A stretch of 52,625 nt of DNA from Parahoeflea olei (GCF_001703635.1 NZ_LQZT01000034.1:46121-98745), one strand, 5' to 3'; positions 1-8,973 are shown, counted from the first letter of the stretch. A program made the numbers and translations. The notes: generated by a model not told the origin, from the sequence alone.

Positions 1-2317
1 CCTCGTCGAGCGGGGCGAGCGCATCGAGCACGATCCGCGTGTTCTCGAATTCCTCGTCGGCCAACCCGAACTCATAGCCCGGATAGGCATCGAGCGCACG
101 GGTGCGCTTGAGCACGATCTCCCCTTCGGTCGAAAGCCCGCCGGCCGGCGCGCCGTAAAGATAACGACCGGTGACCGCGACTTCCGCAGGTGCGTCCGCC
201 GAAACCACCGCATCGCCGGCATCGAGCTGGATTTCGATCCGGTCCGGCTGGAAGTCCTCGACCAGGAAGGTGACATCGGCGATCGCGGGGCGCTTGGGGT
301 CCGTGTGCAGGCTTGCGCGCCAGGCGCCCTGCATGGCGTTTCCGGGCAGGTCGACCGCAAAGGCGTGGCCGCCGAGCGCGGCGCCGTCGGAAACCTCGCG
401 CCGATCCTCCACGCCGTCCGGGCGCTGTACGATCATGGTCAGCGGCAGGCCGGCAAGCGCATCGAGCGTTCCGTCGCGGGCAAGCGCCGACAGATGCACC
501 GTCTCGCCCGGGCGGTAGATGCCCCGCTCGGTCCAGGCCATCACATCGACCCCGCCCGGCGAGGGCCGCCCGGCGACACCGCGATCGGAGAGATCGAAGC
601 CGCCGGTCGTCAGATCCAGAAACACGAAATCGCCGTCCGGCCCCCTGGCCTGCAACACCGCCGGCGCGAGCGCCGCCGTGCCGCGGATCAGGCCCGGCTG
701 GAAGGTAGCGCGGCCGTCGGCATCGGTGACGGCTTCGCCCAGCACCTCGTTGTTGCGCGCCAGCAGCGTAAGCGCAACCGAACCAAGCGGCCGTGCCGTT
801 TCGAGCGAGCGCAGGAACACCGAGAGCCCGTCCTCGCCGGCAAAGCTCGACAGGCCGATGTCGGACACCAGGAACCACTGCGTGGCGCGCGCCTCCCAGT
901 TCTCGGAGGTGTCGCCCACCGGCACAGCGGTCAGCACATAGACGCCCGGCTCGCGCTCGGGCAGCAGCGCGTCGACCGGGATGCTGGTGGTAACCTCGCG
1001 GTTGGGCTCGTTGGCAACATCGACGGTGCCTTCCCAGACCGCCTCGCCCACCTCATCGGCGATCGTCGACAGCGAGTAGCCGTCGAGCTGCCTGAGGAAT
1101 TCGGAGCCGGTGACGATCCGCGACAGCGCCCGGTCGCCGACCCGGAACAGCTTGAGATCGGCCGAGGGCGTGTTGATGGTCACGAGCGGGATGCCGCGCC
1201 GCGACTTGGACGGCAGCACGAAGCTCGAGCCGGTGAAACGGGCCGCCGGCGCCCGGTCGCGGATATAGAGCGACAGCTCCACCCGGGTCTCGAGGCTTTC
1301 GTCGACCGACGAGGGCAGGCCCGGCCGCAGCACCAGCTGGTAGCGCTGGCCATGGGAGAGCCCATCGACGCACATCTGCTTGTCGCTTGTCTCGATCGCG
1401 TAATCGCTGCCGCCATCGATGCTGACGAAGCCGGAATAATCCTGGCCCGGCACCAGCGGCTCCGAGAACTGAACGCAGACGCGCGGGCTTTCACCTTCGG
1501 CGTCGATGGTGTTGTCGACCACGCGGAAGCCGCGCGCGGCCCGCAGGACGTCGTAGCTCGCGCGCAGATCCGGCGCGTCGACGAGCGCGAGGCTGGCGCG
1601 GTAGGCCTGCAGCGCGGGCCGCCACCGCTCGGACCGCTCCAGCGCCTCGGCGAGCGCGGCCAGCGCATCGGCCCGCGCCGAGGTAGTGCGCGAGGTCTGG
1701 TAGGCGTTGATGCCCGCCGAGATCGCCACCGAACGCAGGCTGCGCTGCAGTTTCGAATCCTGCGTGTCGATCGCCAGCGCCGCACGCGCGAGGTCCGCCC
1801 AGACCGGGCTGCGATCCGGCGCGGCGGCGATCGCCAGGGCATAGTATCGGACCGCTGCGGTCAGGTCGTATTCGGTCTCGGCCGTGCGGGCGAGCGAAAG
1901 ATAGCGGGCCGCATCGCCGCCGTCGTTGCGCGCAACCGTGCGCTCACGGTAGGCGCGCGCCTCGTCGAGCAGCGAGGCCGGGACGAAATCGAGCGCGGCC
2001 GCGGCGCCGAGATCGGGCTCGCCGCCGGAGACCACGCGTCCCGCAACCGCCCCTTCGAAGGGATGGATGGTGTTGTAGTCGGATTTGAGGAAGCACCAGC
2101 CGGCCTTGGTGTTGTAGGTGAACGCCTTGCATTGCGCGTCGTTCAGGCAGTCGGCCTTGCACGCGTCGAGGTCGACGTCGCGCACGGTGCGCAGGTCGAA
2201 ACCGAAATAGTCCGCATTGTCGGTGGTTTCGATTCGCCGGTTGCCGTCCTGGGCAAACGCCTGTGTCGAGATCAGCAGAGCGGCCATGACCATCACGATG
2301 CGACGGAGCTGCGACAT
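1..2317 (-). CDS. Alpha-2-macroglobulin family protein with N-terminal PAN/apple domain (3' part missing)
   Basis: Bacterial alpha-2-macroglobulins are large periplasmic proteins thought to trap foreign proteases that breach the outer membrane. About 772 N-terminal residues are present; the gene runs off the left edge. The start at 2317 follows a good GGGAGGT ribosome site. A signal peptide ends near QAFA-QDG, with no lipobox cysteine, so the protein should be soluble in the periplasm. Residues ~34-95 form a PAN/apple-like module with spaced cysteines (DACKADCLNDAQCKAF, then AGWCFLKSD). A helical repeat-like stretch and beta-rich macroglobulin domains follow, including the MG2-type segment RGIYRPGETVHLSALARD. 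Relatives are about 1800 residues, so the thioester region, if any, lies outside the window and cannot be judged. The pbpC partner often found beside these genes is also outside view. The family call is fairly secure. Confidence 0.85.
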   Translation of the reverse strand, partial: MSQLRRIVMVMAALLISTQAFAQDGNRRIETTDNADYFGFDLRTVRDVDLDACKADCLNDAQCKAFTYNTKAGWCFLKSDYNTIHPFEGAVAGRVVSGGEPDLGAAAALDFVPASLLDEARAYRERTVARNDGGDAARYLSLARTAETEYDLTAAVRYYALAIAAAPDRSPVWADLARAALAIDTQDSKLQRSLRSVAISAGINAYQTSRTTSARADALAALAEALERSERWRPALQAYRASLALVDAPDLRASYDVLRAARGFRVVDNTIDAEGESPRVCVQFSEPLVPGQDYSGFVSIDGGSDYAIETSDKQMCVDGLSHGQRYQLVLRPGLPSSVDESLETRVELSLYIRDRAPAARFTGSSFVLPSKSRRGIPLVTINTPSADLKLFRVGDRALSRIVTGSEFLRQLDGYSLSTIADEVGEAVWEGTVDVANEPNREVTTSIPVDALLPEREPGVYVLTAVPVGDTSENWEARATQWFLVSDIGLSSFAGEDGLSVFLRSLETARPLGSVALTLLARNNEVLGEAVTDADGRATFQPGLIRGTAALAPAVLQARGPDGDFVFLDLTTGGFDLSDRGVAGRPSPGGVDVMAWTERGIYRPGETVHLSALARDGTLDALAGLPLTMIVQRPDGVEDRREVSDGAALGGHAFAVDLPGNAMQGAWRASLHTDPKRPAIADVTFLVEDFQPDRIEIQLDAGDAVVSADAPAEVAVTGRYLYGAPAGGLSTEGEIVLKRTRALDAYPGYEFGLADEEFENTRIVLDALAPLDE

Positions 2318-2674
2318 GAAACCTCCCGCGCCCGGACGACCGGGCAATGTGCGAACGCCTTCAGGCCCCGGCTCTCCCGGTCCCCGCGACGGGCCCAGGC
2401 AAATCGGGACATGTCGCGCCAACCTAGATGCGGATCGCGCATGCAGGCAAGCGATATTCTTCGGCAGTCCGCGACGCGGCCAGGGCGGCGCCGCAAGAAC
2501 ACAATCGGCGAAAAATCGTGCAGCCGGACTATAATCGGAAATAATCGGCGATCAGTTCCACCCAACGGACCGCTGCAATTGACTTGCTGGTAAAGCAGCC
2601 TTTTATATGTATTTACATGCACGCTTTTCGAAGCGGACCGCCCCGTTATAAATCACTTCATTGAGCGACACGTC
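2318..2674. other. Divergent intergenic region between alpha-2-macroglobulin and the ArsR gene
   Basis: This 357-base spacer has no convincing coding sequence. The half next to the ArsR gene is AT-rich and holds the promoter and operator candidate listed separately. A short tandem of ATAATCGG lies near 2531-2548. The half next to the macroglobulin gene shows only its ribosome site. Confidence 0.6.
2579..2618 (+). promoter_or_regulatory. Candidate promoter and operator of the BigR-like repressor
   Basis: A TTGACT box at 2579-2584 and a TATATG box at 2604-2609 (19-base spacer) precede the ArsR start at 2675. A perfect inverted repeat, ATGTA-TT-TACAT, at 2607-2618 overlaps the -10 box. BigR-type repressors are known to bind AT-rich palindromes over their own -10 region, so autoregulation is a reasonable inference. 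The spacer is longer than ideal. Confidence 0.45.
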
Positions 2675-3034
2675 ATGGTTTTACCGCAGATCAAGGCAGA
2701 TATGGATAGGGAAGAACTGAACCTGCTGATGGTTCAGGCGCGCAAGGCCAGCGACTTGCTGAAATCGCTGAGCCATGAAACGCGGCTGATGATCCTGTGC
2801 ATCCTGTCCGAAGGCGAGAAATCGGTTTCCGAACTCGAGGAAATCCTGTCGATGCCGCAGGCCGCGGTTTCGCAGCAACTGGCCCGGCTCCGGCTCGACG
2901 GGCTGGTCAAGACCCGCCGTGAGGGGCGCATGATCTATTACTCGATCCTCAACCAGGAAGTCTCGTCGGTGATCGGAACGCTCTACACGCTGTTTTGCGC
3001 GCCCGTGCGCGGCACCGACGGCAAGGACGCCTGA
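2675..3034 (+). CDS. BigR/SqrR-type ArsR-family repressor with two sensor cysteines
   Basis: This is a 119-residue winged-helix ArsR regulator (SLSHETRLMILCIL, then the recognition helix MPQAAVSQQLARLRLDGLV and the wing RREGRMIYYSI). Cysteines at 42 (LMILCIL) and 108 (YTLFCAP) fall where BigR of Xylella/Agrobacterium and SqrR of Rhodobacter carry the pair that forms a disulfide or polysulfide bridge in response to persulfides. I therefore infer a sulfide/persulfide sensor rather than a metal sensor. That numbering holds with the start at 2675; a second ATG at 2702 is possible, and neither has a strong ribosome site. A terminator follows at once, so the gene appears monocistronic. The usual BigR targets (blh/sulfur dioxygenase, sqr) are not next to it. 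Confidence 0.82.
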   Translation: MVLPQIKADMDREELNLLMVQARKASDLLKSLSHETRLMILCILSEGEKSVSELEEILSMPQAAVSQQLARLRLDGLVKTRREGRMIYYSILNQEVSSVIGTLYTLFCAPVRGTDGKDA

Positions 3035-3106
3035 GAGCCGCGCCCCGCGCCCTGCCCTTGCGGCTTGCAGCAAACGGCGCCTTCGACGCGGCGAACTCGT
3101 GTCATG

Positions 3107-3140
3107 AAAAAGCCGGCCAGGACAACCGGGCCGGCTTTTC
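3107..3140. terminator. Bidirectional intrinsic terminator between the ArsR gene and hemA
   Basis: The stem AAAAGCCGGCC (3108-3118) pairs with GGCCGGCTTTT (3129-3139). T-runs on both sides let it end the rightward ArsR transcript and the leftward hemA transcript. Confidence 0.85.
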
Positions 3141-3168
3141 TCTTGAAATGTTTGCGTGAAACCGGACC

Positions 3169-4386
3169 TCAGGCCACGGCCCGAGCAAGCGCGCACTGCG
3201 ACCACAATTCGCTGAGCGCTCCGGCAAGCTGCGCGATGTCGCCATCGGTGTGCATCGGCGTCGGCGTGATCCTGAGCCGCTCGGTCTTGACCGGAACCGT
3301 CGGGTAATTGATCGGCTGCACGTAGATGCCGTGATTTTCCATCAGCACATCCGAGATCCATTTGCACTTGGAGGCGTTGCCGACCATCACCGGCACGATA
3401 TGGCTCGGGTTGGGCATGTGCGGAATGCCGTGCGCATCAAGCGCGGCGCGGACCTTTGCCACGTTGTCCTGATGCCGGCGGCGCTCGAGCTGGCTCACCT
3501 TGAGGTGGCGGATCGAGGCGGTCGCGGCCGCGGCAAGCGCGGGCGGGATCGAGGTGGTGAAGATGAAGCCCGAGGCGAAGCTGCGCACGAAATCGCACAG
3601 CGCGCGCGAGCCGGCGATATAGCCGCCCATCACGCCGATCGCCTTGCCGAGCGTGCCTTCGATCACGGTCAGGCGGTCCATCAGGCCCTCGCGTTCGGCG
3701 ATACCGCCGCCGCGCGGCCCGTACATGCCGACCGCGTGCACTTCATCGAGATAGGTCATGGCGCCGAATTCGTCGGCCACGTCGCACAGCGCCTCGATCG
3801 GGCCGATGTCGCCATCCATCGAATAGACGCTTTCGAACGCCACCAGCTTGGGCGCGGCCGGATCGTCGAGCGCCATCAGGCGGCGCAGGTCCTCGGGATC
3901 GTTGTGCTTGAAGACGCGCTTTTCGCAACGGGCATAGCGAATGCCCTCGATCATCGAGGCGTGGTTGAGCGCGTCGGAATAGATGATCAGGCCCGGGATC
4001 TTGGCGCCGAGCGTGCCGAGTGCCGCCCAGTTGGAGACATAGCCGGAGGTGAAGATCAGCGCATCTTCCTTGCCGTGCAGGTCCGCGAGTTCCCGCTCGA
4101 GCAGCACATGGTGATGGTTGGTGCCCGAAATGTTGCGGGTTCCGCCGGCGCCGGCGCCGCAGCGGTCGATCGCATCCTTCATCGCGCCGGTGACAATCGG
4201 ATTCTGGCCCATGCCCAGATAGTCGTTCGAACACCAGACCGTCACGTCCTGCGTCGAGCCGTCCGGACGGTACCGCGTCGCCCGCGAGCAACTGCCCACC
4301 TGGCGCTCGAGTTCCGCAAACACCCGATAGTTGCCCGCCTCGCGCAGGCCTCCGAGCTTTTCCTCGAAGAACGCTTCAAAATTCAT
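3169..4386 (-). CDS. hemA: 5-aminolevulinate synthase
   Basis: A PLP enzyme that condenses glycine and succinyl-CoA to 5-aminolevulinate, the first step of haem synthesis by the Shemin (C4) route typical of alphaproteobacteria. It has 405 residues, the normal bacterial size. The start at 4386 matches the family N-terminus ([11 protein letters not shown]) and has an AGGAAG ribosome site; a longer upstream frame is discarded. Visible motifs are [36 protein letters not shown] with the pyridine-binding Asp214, and [14 protein letters not shown] with the Schiff-base Lys248, the same number as in Rhodobacter ALAS. The gene stands alone, converging on the ArsR gene. A possible FNR/FixK-type site lies about 110 bases upstream. 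The call is secure. Confidence 0.97.
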   Translation of the reverse strand: MNFEAFFEEKLGGLREAGNYRVFAELERQVGSCSRATRYRPDGSTQDVTVWCSNDYLGMGQNPIVTGAMKDAIDRCGAGAGGTRNISGTNHHHVLLERELADLHGKEDALIFTSGYVSNWAALGTLGAKIPGLIIYSDALNHASMIEGIRYARCEKRVFKHNDPEDLRRLMALDDPAAPKLVAFESVYSMDGDIGPIEALCDVADEFGAMTYLDEVHAVGMYGPRGGGIAEREGLMDRLTVIEGTLGKAIGVMGGYIAGSRALCDFVRSFASGFIFTTSIPPALAAAATASIRHLKVSQLERRRHQDNVAKVRAALDAHGIPHMPNPSHIVPVMVGNASKCKWISDVLMENHGIYVQPINYPTVPVKTERLRITPTPMHTDGDIAQLAGALSELWSQCALARAVA

Positions 4387-4496
4387 GGTATTCTTCCTAT
4401 GTGACATCACCAAGATGCGAAACAATAACAATCGCGTCAACCCGCAAGCAGATCGTCCGGATCGTCAAATCGTCGCACGGCGGGAGACGGGTGACT

Positions 4497-4510
4497 TTGT
4501 CCTATATCAA
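4497..4510. promoter_or_regulatory. Candidate FNR/FixK-type anaerobox upstream of hemA
   Basis: TTGT-CCTATA-TCAA matches the FNR/FixK half-site pattern TTGA-N6-TCAA at seven of eight defined bases. It lies 111 bases upstream of the hemA start. Oxygen control of hemA through FNR or FixK sites is known in several alphaproteobacteria. This is a single short match and could be chance. Confidence 0.35.
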
Positions 4511-4574
4511 ATCGTGACAGGAGTTGTGGGGTGAATGGGCGAAAACCTGCGATGCGTACCGCCGCGGCACGGCA

Positions 4575-5951
4575 CTACAGATAGGTCGACCGCTCCAGCG
4601 GCGTGATTTCGTTGTCGAAGGCCATGAGTTCCTCGCGCTTGATCTCGGCGAAAATCTTGCGCAGTTCCGGGCCGAACAGGCGGCGGATGAAATCCGAGCG
4701 CTCGAAATCCTCGATCGCGTCGTCCATGTCGTCCGACAGTTGCGGCAAGGGCACGTTGTAGGCGTTGCCTTCCACCGCCGGCGGCGGCATGCGCCCGGTC
4801 TCGAGCCCCTCGAGCATGCCCCCGAGCACGCCGGCGAGCACGAAATAGGGATTGGCGTCAGCGCCCGACATGCGGTGCTCCAGCCGGCGCGCCTTGTCGT
4901 CGGAAGCCGGCACCCGGACCACCACCGAGCGGTTGTTGCGCCCCCAGGCGATTCGGGTCGGCGCGTAGGAACCCGGCTGCAGCCGGCGATAGCCGTTGAA
5001 ACCGGGAATATAGAGCAAAAGCGTGTCCTTGAGCGTCGACAGCAGGCCGGCTGCGGCATGCTGCAGCCGGAGATCGCCCGATTCGCCCGAAAAGATGTTG
5101 TTGCCCTCGGCATCGAGAATGCTGGCATGCACATGCATGCCGTTGCCCGGCCATTCGAGGAACGGCTTGGCCATGAAGGTGGCGCGCAAACCGTGCTTGT
5201 GGGCCGTCTCGGTGATCAGGCGGCGCAACAGCACCGTGTCGTCGGCGGCCGCCATGGCGTCGTCGCGGTGCTTGAGATTGACCTCGAACTGGCCCGGCGC
5301 CGCCTCCTTGATGATGGTGTCTATCGGCAGGCCCTGGGCCATCGCCGCGGCGCGGATCTCGGCGAACAGGTCGCTCTGGCCGCGCAGCTCCGACAGCGAA
5401 TACATCTGCTGCTGGTCGGGCCCGGGACCATGGTCCTTGCCCATCCGACCCGAGCGCTGGAACACCGCCGGATCGACGAGGTAGAATTCAAGCTCGAAGG
5501 CGGTGACCGGCCGCAGCCCCTTGGCGGAAAAACGGTCGATGATGCGCTGGAGCACGTGGCGCGGATCGTAGTCGCAGGGCTCGCCGGTCTCGGTGTACAT
5601 CGACATCAGCACCTGGGCCGAGGGCCTCGGCGCCCACGGCGCGCGGTTGATGCGGCCGGGAATCGCGCGGCAATAGCCGTCGATGTCGCCGGTTTCGATG
5701 TGGATGCCGGTCGATTCGACCTCCCTGCCCCAGATGTCGAGGCCGAAGATCGACAGCGGCATGTTGATGCCGGGATACCCCGCCTTAGCCAGTGCTTCGG
5801 TCGGGCCCCATTTGCCGCGCATCACGCCATTGATGTCGGGAATGAGGAAATCCACCGATTCGATATCGGGATTTTCAGCCAGGAACCGCTCCGCTTCCGC
5901 GTTGTTGGGGCGGTTCGTGTCGGTCTCGTTCAGTCCGGCGCCGTCGCGCAT
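4575..5951 (-). CDS. Glutamine synthetase-like ligase, probably gamma-glutamyl-polyamine synthetase (PuuA type)
   Basis: This 458-residue member of the glutamine synthetase superfamily has both the beta-grasp N-domain (VDFLIPDINGVMRGKW) and the ATP-guanido catalytic domain. Active-site signatures include FELEFYLVD, EAAPGQFEVNL, GNGMHVHASI and GRNNRSVVVRVP. The divergence from true GlnA, in both length and motif wording, fits the PuuA group, which ligates glutamate to putrescine or other amines using ATP. The divergent neighbour is a class III aminotransferase of the kind that uses putrescine or other amines, supporting amine catabolism. The start at 5951 has a GGTGA site 6-8 bases upstream; in-frame codons further upstream give a poorly conserved arginine-rich extension and are rejected. 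The exact amine substrate cannot be read from sequence. Confidence 0.85.
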   Translation of the reverse strand: MRDGAGLNETDTNRPNNAEAERFLAENPDIESVDFLIPDINGVMRGKWGPTEALAKAGYPGINMPLSIFGLDIWGREVESTGIHIETGDIDGYCRAIPGRINRAPWAPRPSAQVLMSMYTETGEPCDYDPRHVLQRIIDRFSAKGLRPVTAFELEFYLVDPAVFQRSGRMGKDHGPGPDQQQMYSLSELRGQSDLFAEIRAAAMAQGLPIDTIIKEAAPGQFEVNLKHRDDAMAAADDTVLLRRLITETAHKHGLRATFMAKPFLEWPGNGMHVHASILDAEGNNIFSGESGDLRLQHAAAGLLSTLKDTLLLYIPGFNGYRRLQPGSYAPTRIAWGRNNRSVVVRVPASDDKARRLEHRMSGADANPYFVLAGVLGGMLEGLETGRMPPPAVEGNAYNVPLPQLSDDMDDAIEDFERSDFIRRLFGPELRKIFAEIKREELMAFDNEITPLERSTYL

Positions 5952-6263
5952 GTTGTCACCGTGCCCTTTCAGGACTATTCGTTGCGGCACCGAAGCACCG
6001 GCTCCGCCTTCCGCGATGCGCCGGCGCGTGAGCACCTTGAGCCAACGCATATACAGCATCGAACGGAGGAATCCATTTCATCTGTACATGCAACCGGCCC
6101 GGAATGCGCTGCTTGTCCGCGCCGAAATTTTGTGCACACACTCAGATAAAGGTCAAACCGATTTCAATTCGGTCCAGATCCACAGTCAACCAGAGCAACA
6201 CCCAACAGGCCAGCATCGCCCAAGCCACCATCCATCGGACCACCATCAGTCAGGAATGTTTTC
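5952..6263. other. Divergent control region between the amine ligase and aminotransferase genes
   Basis: This 312-base spacer has no credible gene. It contains the palindrome TGTGCACA (6131-6138) and the inverted repeat ACCGA-N7-TCGGT (6157-6173), either of which could be an operator shared by the two divergent genes. No clear -35/-10 pair could be fixed. Confidence 0.4.
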
Positions 6264-7652
6264 ATGCGCGTCAATGTGTCTTCCCACGATCTCAAGGTCT
6301 CCGACCACAAACACCATCTCCACCCGTTCACCGATCACGGCGCGCTTGGCGTCGATGAGCGGCGGGTGATTTCGCGGGCGGATGGGGTCTGGATCTGGGA
6401 CAGCGAGGGCAACCGCATGCTCGACGGCATGGCGGGCCTGTGGTGCGTCAATGTCGGCCACGGCCGCCAGGAGATCGTGGAAGCGGTGCGCGCGCAGATG
6501 AGCGAGTTGTCCTATTACAACACGTTCTTCAAGACCACGCATCCGCCGGTGATCGAACTCTCGGAGATGATCGCCGAGATCGCGCCCGAGCACATGAACA
6601 TGGTGTTTTACGGCGGCTCGGGTTCGGACGCCAACGACACCGTGTTCCGGCTTGTGCGCTATTACTGGGACCTGATGGGCAAGCCCGACAAGAAGATGAT
6701 CCTGTCGCGCCACAACGCCTATCACGGCTCGACGGTGGCCGGCGCCTCGCTCGGCGGCATGGGCGGCATGCACGGCCAGGGCAACCTGCCGGTACCGGGC
6801 ATCCACCACATTGCCCAGCCCTACTGGTTCGGCGAAGGCATGCAGACCGGCATGAGCGAGGACGAGTTCGGCCTCTGGGCGGCGCGCGAGCTCGAACGCG
6901 CCATCGACGAGATCGGCGAGGACAAGATCGCCGCCTTCATCGCCGAGCCGATCCAGGGCGCCGGCGGCGTCATCATTCCGCCCGCCACCTATTGGCCGGA
7001 AGTCGCCCGCATCCTCAAGCAGCGCGACATCCTGTTCGTCTCCGACGAGGTGATCTGCGGCTTCGGGCGCACCGGGGAATGGTTCGGCGCCGATACCTAC
7101 GGCCTGAAGCCCGACCTGATGTCGATCGCCAAGGGACTGACCTCGGGCTATCTGCCGATGGGCGGCGTCATCGTTTCCGACAAGATCGCCGACGTGCTGC
7201 ACGAAAAGGGTGGCGAGTTCTATCACGGCTACACCTATTCCGGTCACCCCGCGGCCTGCGCGGCGGCGATCGCCAACCTCGCCATCATGAAGCGGGAGAA
7301 CCTGGTCGAGCGCGTGCGCGACCAGATCGGACCCTATTTCCGAAAGAAGTGGCTCGAACTCGGCGATCATCCGATGGTGGGCGAAGCCCGCATGAAGGGC
7401 CTGGTCGGCGCGCTCGAACTGGTGCCCGACAAGGCCGACCTCTCCAAGCGCTTTGGGGATGTCGGCAAGGTCGGCACCATCGCCCGCGACCATTCCTTCA
7501 ATTCCGGCCTGGTGATGCGGGCGGTGCGCGACAGCCTGATCATTTCGCCGCCGCTGGTGATCACCGAGGAGGAGACCGACCAGCTCGTCGCGAGCGCGCG
7601 CCAGGCGCTCGATCTGGCCTGGGCGGATGTGCGCAAGCAGGGGCTCGCCTGA
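6264..7652 (+). CDS. Class III (omega) aminotransferase, probably amine/putrescine:pyruvate type
   Basis: A 462-residue PLP fold-type I aminotransferase of the aspartate aminotransferase family (COG0161-like). It shows GMAGLWCVNVGHG near the N-terminus, YGGSGSDANDT for phosphate binding, HNAYHGST, the pyridine-binding Asp261 in VSDEVICGFGRTG, and the Schiff-base Lys290 in SIAKGLTSGYLPMGG. Related enzymes move the amino group of putrescine, beta-alanine or other omega-amines to pyruvate. Divergence from the glutamine synthetase-like gene suggests a shared amine-degradation role; this is inference. The ribosome site AGGA lies 8 bases before the ATG. A clear terminator follows, so the gene is probably transcribed alone. 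Confidence 0.88.
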   Translation: MRVNVSSHDLKVSDHKHHLHPFTDHGALGVDERRVISRADGVWIWDSEGNRMLDGMAGLWCVNVGHGRQEIVEAVRAQMSELSYYNTFFKTTHPPVIELSEMIAEIAPEHMNMVFYGGSGSDANDTVFRLVRYYWDLMGKPDKKMILSRHNAYHGSTVAGASLGGMGGMHGQGNLPVPGIHHIAQPYWFGEGMQTGMSEDEFGLWAARELERAIDEIGEDKIAAFIAEPIQGAGGVIIPPATYWPEVARILKQRDILFVSDEVICGFGRTGEWFGADTYGLKPDLMSIAKGLTSGYLPMGGVIVSDKIADVLHEKGGEFYHGYTYSGHPAACAAAIANLAIMKRENLVERVRDQIGPYFRKKWLELGDHPMVGEARMKGLVGALELVPDKADLSKRFGDVGKVGTIARDHSFNSGLVMRAVRDSLIISPPLVITEEETDQLVASARQALDLAWADVRKQGLA

Positions 7653-7685
7653 GCGGGGCCGCGATTAACCCTGACGCTTAAGCTT

Positions 7686-7713
7686 AACGCCGGGTTATCA
7701 AGCCCGGCGTTTT
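7686..7713 (+). terminator. Intrinsic terminator after the aminotransferase gene
   Basis: The stem AACGCCGGG (7686-7694) pairs with CCCGGCGTT (7703-7711) around an 8-base loop and is followed by T residues. It ends the rightward transcript. Confidence 0.85.
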
Positions 7714-7753
7714 CGCATGCGCTAATATATAGGCTTCCAGGGAGGAAGCCGCC

Positions 7754-8869
7754 GTGCAAGACGATCATACGAACGGAGCCCCGAGCCAGCCCCGCACCCG
7801 CAACGGCTTGCTCGATCTTTTGCGTTTCGCTGCCGCGCTGGTGGTGATGGCCTATCATTTCCTCTATCGCGGCGGACGCGAGGGCGGCTATCTCAGCCAG
7901 GATTACGGTGCCCTCGGCCATCAGGTCACGCTCGGCTATCTCGGCGTCAACCTGTTCTTCCTGATCTCCGGCTTCGTGATCATTTGGTCGGCCTCGGGAC
8001 GAGACTGGTACGGCTTTGCGGTGAGCCGGTTCGCGCGGCTCTATCCGGCGCATCTGGCGGCGATGACGATCACCTTCCTGATGATGGCGTGGTGGGACGA
8101 AGCGCCGTTCGTGAGGACGCTGTGGCACTGGTTCGCCAATCTGACCATGCTCGCACCCGCCTTCGGCGCCCCCTTCATGGACGGGGCCTACTGGTCGATC
8201 GTGATCGAACTGATCTTCTATTTCTGGGTGATGATCGGTCTGTTTTCCGGCCTGCTGCCGCGCCGCACCGACGGCGTGCTCGCCGCCTGGCTCGCGGTGA
8301 TCTTCGTCAATAACCTGCTGATCGGCTCACGGCCGCTCGAACTGATCCTGGCGACCGAATACGGCGCCTATTTCGCGCTCGGCGCGATCGTCTGGCGGCT
8401 GTCCTCGCAAGGGGCAAGCGGGCTGCGCCTGGGCCTTGCGGCCTGTGCGCTGACGATGACGTTCCACACCGCCGAGGTGCAACGCCTCGATGCGATCGGA
8501 CGGCTCGGGGAAGCCGCGTCCGCCTCCGAGGTCGCCCTTGCCAATGCAGGCATCGTCGCGCTGTTCCTGGTCGCGGCCATGTTTGGCCGCAAGATCCGCG
8601 CCGGACGGTGGGCGCTGATGCTCGGCGGCCTGTCCTATCCGCTCTATCTCGTCCACCAGAACGCCGGCTACATGCTGATCAACCTGACCGCGCCGCTGAT
8701 CGGCAAATGGGCGGCATTCGCACTGGCGGTAACGCTGTCGCTCGCCGTCAGCCACTGGATCTGGCGCAGCGTCGAGCCGGGCGGCCGCCGGCTGATCCGG
8801 GCCCTGCTGTCGCCCGCCGCCCGCTTTCTGCCGCGCACCCTTCAGCGCTTCCCCGCCCCGGCCGAATGA
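7754..8869 (+). CDS. Acyltransferase family 3 membrane protein
   Basis: A 371-residue polytopic membrane protein of the acyltransferase-3 (OafA/NodX) family, which transfers acetyl or other acyl groups to surface sugars. The N-terminal signature LLDLLRFAAALVVMAYHFLYRGG carries Arg24 and the catalytic-type His35. About ten hydrophobic segments follow, with LGVNLFFLISGFVI, SRFARLYPAHL and YWSIVIELIFYF, all typical of the family. The start is GTG at 7754, fixed by a strong GGAGGAAG site five bases upstream. It lies between two terminators with no glycan operon around it, so its substrate is unknown. Confidence 0.88.
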   Translation: MQDDHTNGAPSQPRTRNGLLDLLRFAAALVVMAYHFLYRGGREGGYLSQDYGALGHQVTLGYLGVNLFFLISGFVIIWSASGRDWYGFAVSRFARLYPAHLAAMTITFLMMAWWDEAPFVRTLWHWFANLTMLAPAFGAPFMDGAYWSIVIELIFYFWVMIGLFSGLLPRRTDGVLAAWLAVIFVNNLLIGSRPLELILATEYGAYFALGAIVWRLSSQGASGLRLGLAACALTMTFHTAEVQRLDAIGRLGEAASASEVALANAGIVALFLVAAMFGRKIRAGRWALMLGGLSYPLYLVHQNAGYMLINLTAPLIGKWAAFALAVTLSLAVSHWIWRSVEPGGRRLIRALLSPAARFLPRTLQRFPAPAE

Positions 8870-8883
8870 AGTCGGGCGAAGAC

Positions 8884-8915
8884 AAAAAGAGGGGCGGCCG
8901 ATGAAGCCGCCCCTC
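8884..8915 (-). terminator. Intrinsic terminator of the BMP-type ABC operon
   Basis: The stem GAGGGGCGGC (8889-8898) pairs with GCCGCCCCTC (8906-8915). On the minus strand it is followed by TTTTTG, so it ends the leftward operon whose last gene stops at 8974. Confidence 0.85.
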
Positions 8916-8973
8916 CCTGTCCTGTCTGGGTTTGACGCCCGCGCATGCCTGGTGCGCCGGAGGGATCCCGCGC

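Noticed and set aside
305..2593. A 762-codon plus-strand frame opposite the macroglobulin gene
   Set aside because: The minus strand encodes a protein with a signal peptide and family motifs; the plus frame has skewed Arg/His/Gly content and no domain.
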